Shown: positions 4,548 to 6,147 of the stretch, piece after piece | Layout of the letters: the number at the start of each line of letters is the position of its first letter | How positions within the stretch are numbered: the stretch's first letter is position 1 | NCBI GenBank assembly: GCA_001776335.1 | Contig: MFAZ01000040.1 | Span: 11,628-17,774, forward strand | Direction of reading: 5' to 3' | Length of the DNA: 6,147 bases | From: Candidatus Curtissbacteria bacterium RIFCSPHIGHO2_01_FULL_41_11 | GTDB taxonomy: Bacteria; Patescibacteriota; Microgenomatia; Curtissbacterales; GWA2-41-24 | Notes under the pieces: model-generated | Told to the model about the DNA's origin: nothing | What the model saw: only the letters and a program-made list of their open reading frames with translations | The model's database searches: none | Made by a program: the position numbers and the translations under genes

Positions 4548-4634
4548 GGAGGGGTGCTAGAGTGGTTGAATAGGCAGACCTGGAAAGTCTGTATATCCGA
4601 AAGGGTATCGAGGGTTCGAATCCCTCCTCCTCCG
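4548..4634 (+). tRNA. tRNA-Ser(GGA)
   Basis: Acceptor stem GGAGGGG with CTCCTCC (one G-U pair), discriminator G at 4634. The anticodon stem is CAGAC/GTCTG and the loop CTGGAAA gives GGA, reading UCC and UCU. The variable arm is ATATCC-GAAA-GGGTAT and the T-arm GAGGG-TTCGAAT-CCCTC. Length 87 nt, CCA not encoded. It is the only tRNA of the window on the plus strand, and it converges with metK. Confidence 0.96.
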
Positions 4635-4637
4635 CAG

Positions 4638-4755
4638 TTTTGGAATTTGGTTTGATCCAAATTCCAAAAAATGTAGAGGGAGAGGCAAGAACCCTTTGGT
4701 TCGTAAATAGTGCAACTGAAAGGCACTATTAGTGGACGAAGTCCACAAATCCCTC
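4638..4755 (+). repeat. Structured multi-hairpin element after tRNA-Ser(GGA), copy 2
   Basis: Starts 3 bases after the tRNA. Hairpin 1 is a perfect 13-bp stem (4638-4650 with 4657-4669; loop TTTGAT). After 19 bases come hairpin A (GAACC-CTTT-GGTTC, 4689-4702), spacer GTA, hairpin B (AATAGTGC with GCACTATT, 4706-4730, 9-base loop), one base, and hairpin C (GTGGAC-GAA-GTCCAC, 4732-4746). GAGGGA (4676-4681) can close the structure with TCCCTC (4750-4755). Compared with 2127-2248, hairpin order, the GTA and 1-base spacers, the B stem and the GAA triloop are identical. The stems of hairpins 1 and C differ in sequence but remain fully paired. Here the element lies between a tRNA and convergent metK. 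Confidence 0.8.
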
Positions 4756-4764
4756 CTCCTCCGC
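4748..4764 (+). repeat. 17-bp duplicate of the tRNA-Ser(GGA) 3' end
   Basis: AATCCCTCCTCCTCCGC is identical to 4619-4635, which covers part of the T-loop, the 3' strand of the T-stem and the 3' acceptor strand of tRNA-Ser(GGA) plus one base. The offset is 129 bases, and the structured element lies between the copies. It may be a target duplication or a remnant of a second tRNA copy. Confidence 0.75.
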
Positions 4765-4775
4765 CCTTCGACAAG
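4765..4775. repeat. Possible fragment of the TTCGAC-type palindromic repeat
   Basis: CCTTCGACAAG resembles one arm of the repeat seen at 3873-3917, but the partner arm is missing or degraded (TCTACGG follows). It lies 27 bases downstream of the metK stop. Low confidence: only 11 bases match. Confidence 0.25.
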
Positions 4776-4802
4776 TCTACGGACTGGTTTCTTAGACGCC
4801 CT

Positions 4803-5924
4803 TCAAATGTCTTTTTTTATTTCTTCCCAGGGGAAGCCGGGGCGGCCAAAGTGGCCGTATGCGGCTGTCTGCAAGTAAATTGGTCGGCGCAGTTTTAAGC
4901 CTTCTATAATGCCTTCGACCGACGTGTCCAGAACTTTGCTGGCAAAATCACGGACTGCCATAAGCGGGACTGTTTCGGTATCATATGTTTCTATTTCCTG
5001 CATCAGAGGTTGTCTTTGTCCGATTGCCCAGGCAAGTTGAACTTCCGCTCTTTCTGCTAAACCGTGGGCAACTATGTTGTTGGCAATAAAGCGAGCTCCA
5101 TAAGCGCCTGAACGGTCAACTTTGGACGGGTCTTTACCACTGAAAGCGCCACCGCCCACCCTTGCGTAACCTCCGTATGTGTCTACAACAATTTTGCGGC
5201 CTGTTAAACCAGTGTCGGTTGCCGGTCCACCGGAGTGCCAGGTGCCTGTGCCATTTACAATAACTTGTGTCAGTTGGACTGTGAAGTCATATTTACCTAA
5301 AACCGGTACGATTACTTCTAAGAAAATGTCCTGCCTGACATCGCCAAGCTGTACTTCGCGCTTATGCGGTGCCGCGACAACAACATTTGTAACTTTGCAT
5401 GGTTTACCGTTTTGGTACTCTACCGTTATTTGAGTTTTACCGTCAGGTTTTAGGTAGGGGAGTTTTCCACTCTCACGTACCTCATCTATTTTTTGGGCAA
5501 GCGCGTGGGCTAGGGTAATTGGCATTGGCATGCGCTGAGGGGTTTCCGTACAAGCGTATCCGAACATCATACCCTGGTCGCCCGCACCTTTAGACTCGAC
5601 ACCAACGGCAATTTCCGGAGATTGCTCATGGATTTTTAAGGTGACAGGAGAAAGATGTGTAAAATTTTGAGCATGGTCTGTGTATCCCAACCTGTGTACC
5701 TGCTCGCGAGCGATCCTTTCGAAATCTATTTTGGCAGTTGTTCCGACCTCGCCCATCAGTACCAGGTGATTGGCGCCAGCCATGGTTTCTATTGCGACCC
5801 GACCGTAGGGGTCACGGGTCAGAACCGCATCGACGCAGGCGTCTGAGATCTGGTCGCAGATTTTGTCCGGGTGGCCGGCGCAAACTGATTCCGAAGTAAA
5901 AAATCTTTCTGGAACGTTTCCCAC
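4803..5924 (-). CDS. metK: S-adenosylmethionine synthetase (methionine adenosyltransferase)
   Basis: MetK makes S-adenosylmethionine from methionine and ATP, releasing phosphate and diphosphate; it works as a cytoplasmic homotetramer or dimer. With the GTG start at 5924 the product is 373 residues, close to the family norm of 380-400. Motifs are FTSESVCAGHPDK with the ATP-contacting GHPDK at 17-21, the signature GAGDQG-MFGYA from 113, and GGGAFSGKDPSKVDRS from 257. I prefer GTG 5924 over ATG 5939. GAGAGG sits 7 bases before the GTG as an SD, the first residues then match the family N-terminus, and the upstream ATG lies inside the terminator hairpin. The stop is TGA at 4803-4805. Expression is probably controlled by the SAM-responsive leader at 5926-6065. 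No downstream partner gene is visible. Confidence 0.96.
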   Translation of the reverse strand: MGNVPERFFTSESVCAGHPDKICDQISDACVDAVLTRDPYGRVAIETMAGANHLVLMGEVGTTAKIDFERIAREQVHRLGYTDHAQNFTHLSPVTLKIHEQSPEIAVGVESKGAGDQGMMFGYACTETPQRMPMPITLAHALAQKIDEVRESGKLPYLKPDGKTQITVEYQNGKPCKVTNVVVAAPHKREVQLGDVRQDIFLEVIVPVLGKYDFTVQLTQVIVNGTGTWHSGGPATDTGLTGRKIVVDTYGGYARVGGGAFSGKDPSKVDRSGAYGARFIANNIVAHGLAERAEVQLAWAIGQRQPLMQEIETYDTETVPLMAVRDFASKVLDTSVEGIIEGLKLRRPIYLQTAAYGHFGRPGFPWEEIKKDI

Positions 5925-5925
5925 T

Positions 5926-5949
5926 AAAAAACCTCTCATTCCCGAGAGG
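5926..5949 (-). terminator. Intrinsic terminator in the metK leader, overlapping the SD
   Basis: On the minus strand CCTCTC (5949-5944), loop GGGAAT, GAGAGG (5937-5932), then TTTTTT (5931-5926). This is a classic attenuator two bases before the GTG start. The 3' arm GAGAGG is also the ribosome binding site, so the hairpin could block translation as well as transcription. An alternative pairing of TTCCC-gg-GAGA (6004-5994) with TCTCGGGAA (5946-5938) would act as antiterminator. Confidence 0.78.
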
Positions 5950-5961
5950 CTTGTTATTTTT

Positions 5962-5984
5962 GCTTATGCCAAGATTGGATAAGC
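5962..5984 (-). other. Hairpin between SAM aptamer and terminator
   Basis: GCTTAT and CCAA pair with TTGG and ATAAGC around a TC turn (one bulged C): about 10 bp. It starts one base after the P1 3' strand (5990-5985) and is likely part of the expression platform, bringing the antiterminator and terminator sequences close. Confidence 0.5.
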
Positions 5985-6065
5985 CGCATCGTTTCTCCCG
6001 GGAAACCAGCACCGTGATCAAGTTTTGACTCGGTTGCTGTAGTCCTTTGGACTACTCTTGATGCA
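5985..6065 (-). promoter_or_regulatory. Compact SAM-I-like riboswitch aptamer upstream of metK
   Basis: Minus strand, in order: P1 TGCATC (6065-6060) with GATGCG (5990-5985); J1/2 AAGAG (6059-6055); P2 TAGTCC-AAA-GGACTA (6054-6040); P3 CAGCAACC (6039-6032) with GGTGCTG (6013-6007), capped by a TCAA/TTGA hairpin; P4 GTTTC (6006-6002) with GAAAC (5995-5991). SAM-I aptamers share ATCAAGAG, GCAACC, GGTGC and GAAA-GATG in the same order, including the P3 bulged A that contacts SAM. What is missing is the long P2 with its kink-turn and the loop that pairs with J3/4; J3/4 itself is almost absent. Position before metK, with a terminator and alternate pairing, fits a SAM off-switch. Ligand binding is inference. 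Confidence 0.75.
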
Positions 6066-6070
6066 CTGTT

Positions 6071-6099
6071 ATTAAAACATAGCCTACGTGGTTTTTCAA
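6071..6099 (-). promoter_or_regulatory. metK promoter
   Basis: Minus strand: -35 TTGAAA (6099-6094), 17-base spacer, -10 TTTAAT (6076-6071) with an extended TGT in front. Transcription would start at about 6065, exactly where aptamer helix P1 begins. I see nothing recognisable in the remaining 6100-6147. Confidence 0.65.
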
Positions 6100-6147
6100 G
6101 AAAATTTGGAGCAGAGGCGATTTAGTGGTATATATCTAGTACGATGA

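Noticed and set aside
4638..4669. Hairpin after tRNA-Ser(GGA) as a simple intrinsic terminator
   Set aside because: The 13-bp stem is followed by A residues and not a T-run, and the matching hairpin after tRNA-Ser(GCU) is followed by another tRNA on the same strand.
4619..4764. Prophage or integrative element bounded by att-like 17-mers
   Set aside because: Only 129 bp lie between the starts of the two copies and there is no integrase; kept only as a possible miniature insertion.
5179..5433. Plus-strand open frame opposite metK
   Set aside because: It is antisense to the conserved centre of metK and has no start signal or recognisable motif.
5925..5939. ATG at 5937-5939 as the metK start
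   Set aside because: It lies in the loop and 3' arm of the terminator, has no SD of its own, and adds five residues absent from the family; GTG at 5924 has an SD 7 bases upstream.

Overview
The window is a compact bacterial segment rich in RNA genes. It holds the 3' end of smpB, the tmRNA gene ssrA, comF, two NUDIX hydrolases, a GIY-YIG protein, two uncharacterised genes, five tRNA genes and metK with a structured leader. The tRNAs lack an encoded CCA, gaps are very short, few starts have a clear Shine-Dalgarno (SD) site, and the 204-aa membrane protein resembles families I associate with Patescibacteria (CPR, perhaps Microgenomates). That placement is inference; no 16S or ribosomal protein gene is present to confirm it.

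Layout. Positions 1-931 carry a trans-translation module: the C-terminal 96 codons of SmpB, then a promoter, then a 410-nt tmRNA encoding a 20-residue tag ending in LAFA. comF (+) follows. From 1680 to 2385 a minus-strand unit runs tRNA-Ser(GCU), a structured element, tRNA-Ser(UGA) and a small hypothetical gene. A membrane protein gene (+) diverges from it. From 3023 to 3990 a second minus-strand unit runs tRNA-Arg(GCG), NUDIX hydrolase, tRNA-Ser(CGA) and GIY-YIG protein. A second NUDIX gene (+) diverges from tRNA-Arg and is followed by strong hairpins, tRNA-Ser(GGA) and a second copy of the structured element. metK (-) occupies the right side. Its leader has a recognisable promoter, a compact SAM-I-like aptamer and an intrinsic terminator that overlaps the ribosome binding site.

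How it fits together. SmpB and tmRNA act together in ribosome rescue. All four serine tRNAs needed to read the six serine codons lie within 2.6 kb. The main discovery candidate is the element after tRNA-Ser(GCU) (2127-2248) and tRNA-Ser(GGA) (4638-4755). Both copies have the same order of four hairpins and the same spacers between the last three; two of the hairpins differ in sequence but keep their pairing. Also notable are the SAM leader without a normal P2 arm, a tmRNA T-loop that looks like an initiator-tRNA anticodon loop, the rare Arg anticodon GCG, and a short palindromic repeat that appears inserted inside another.
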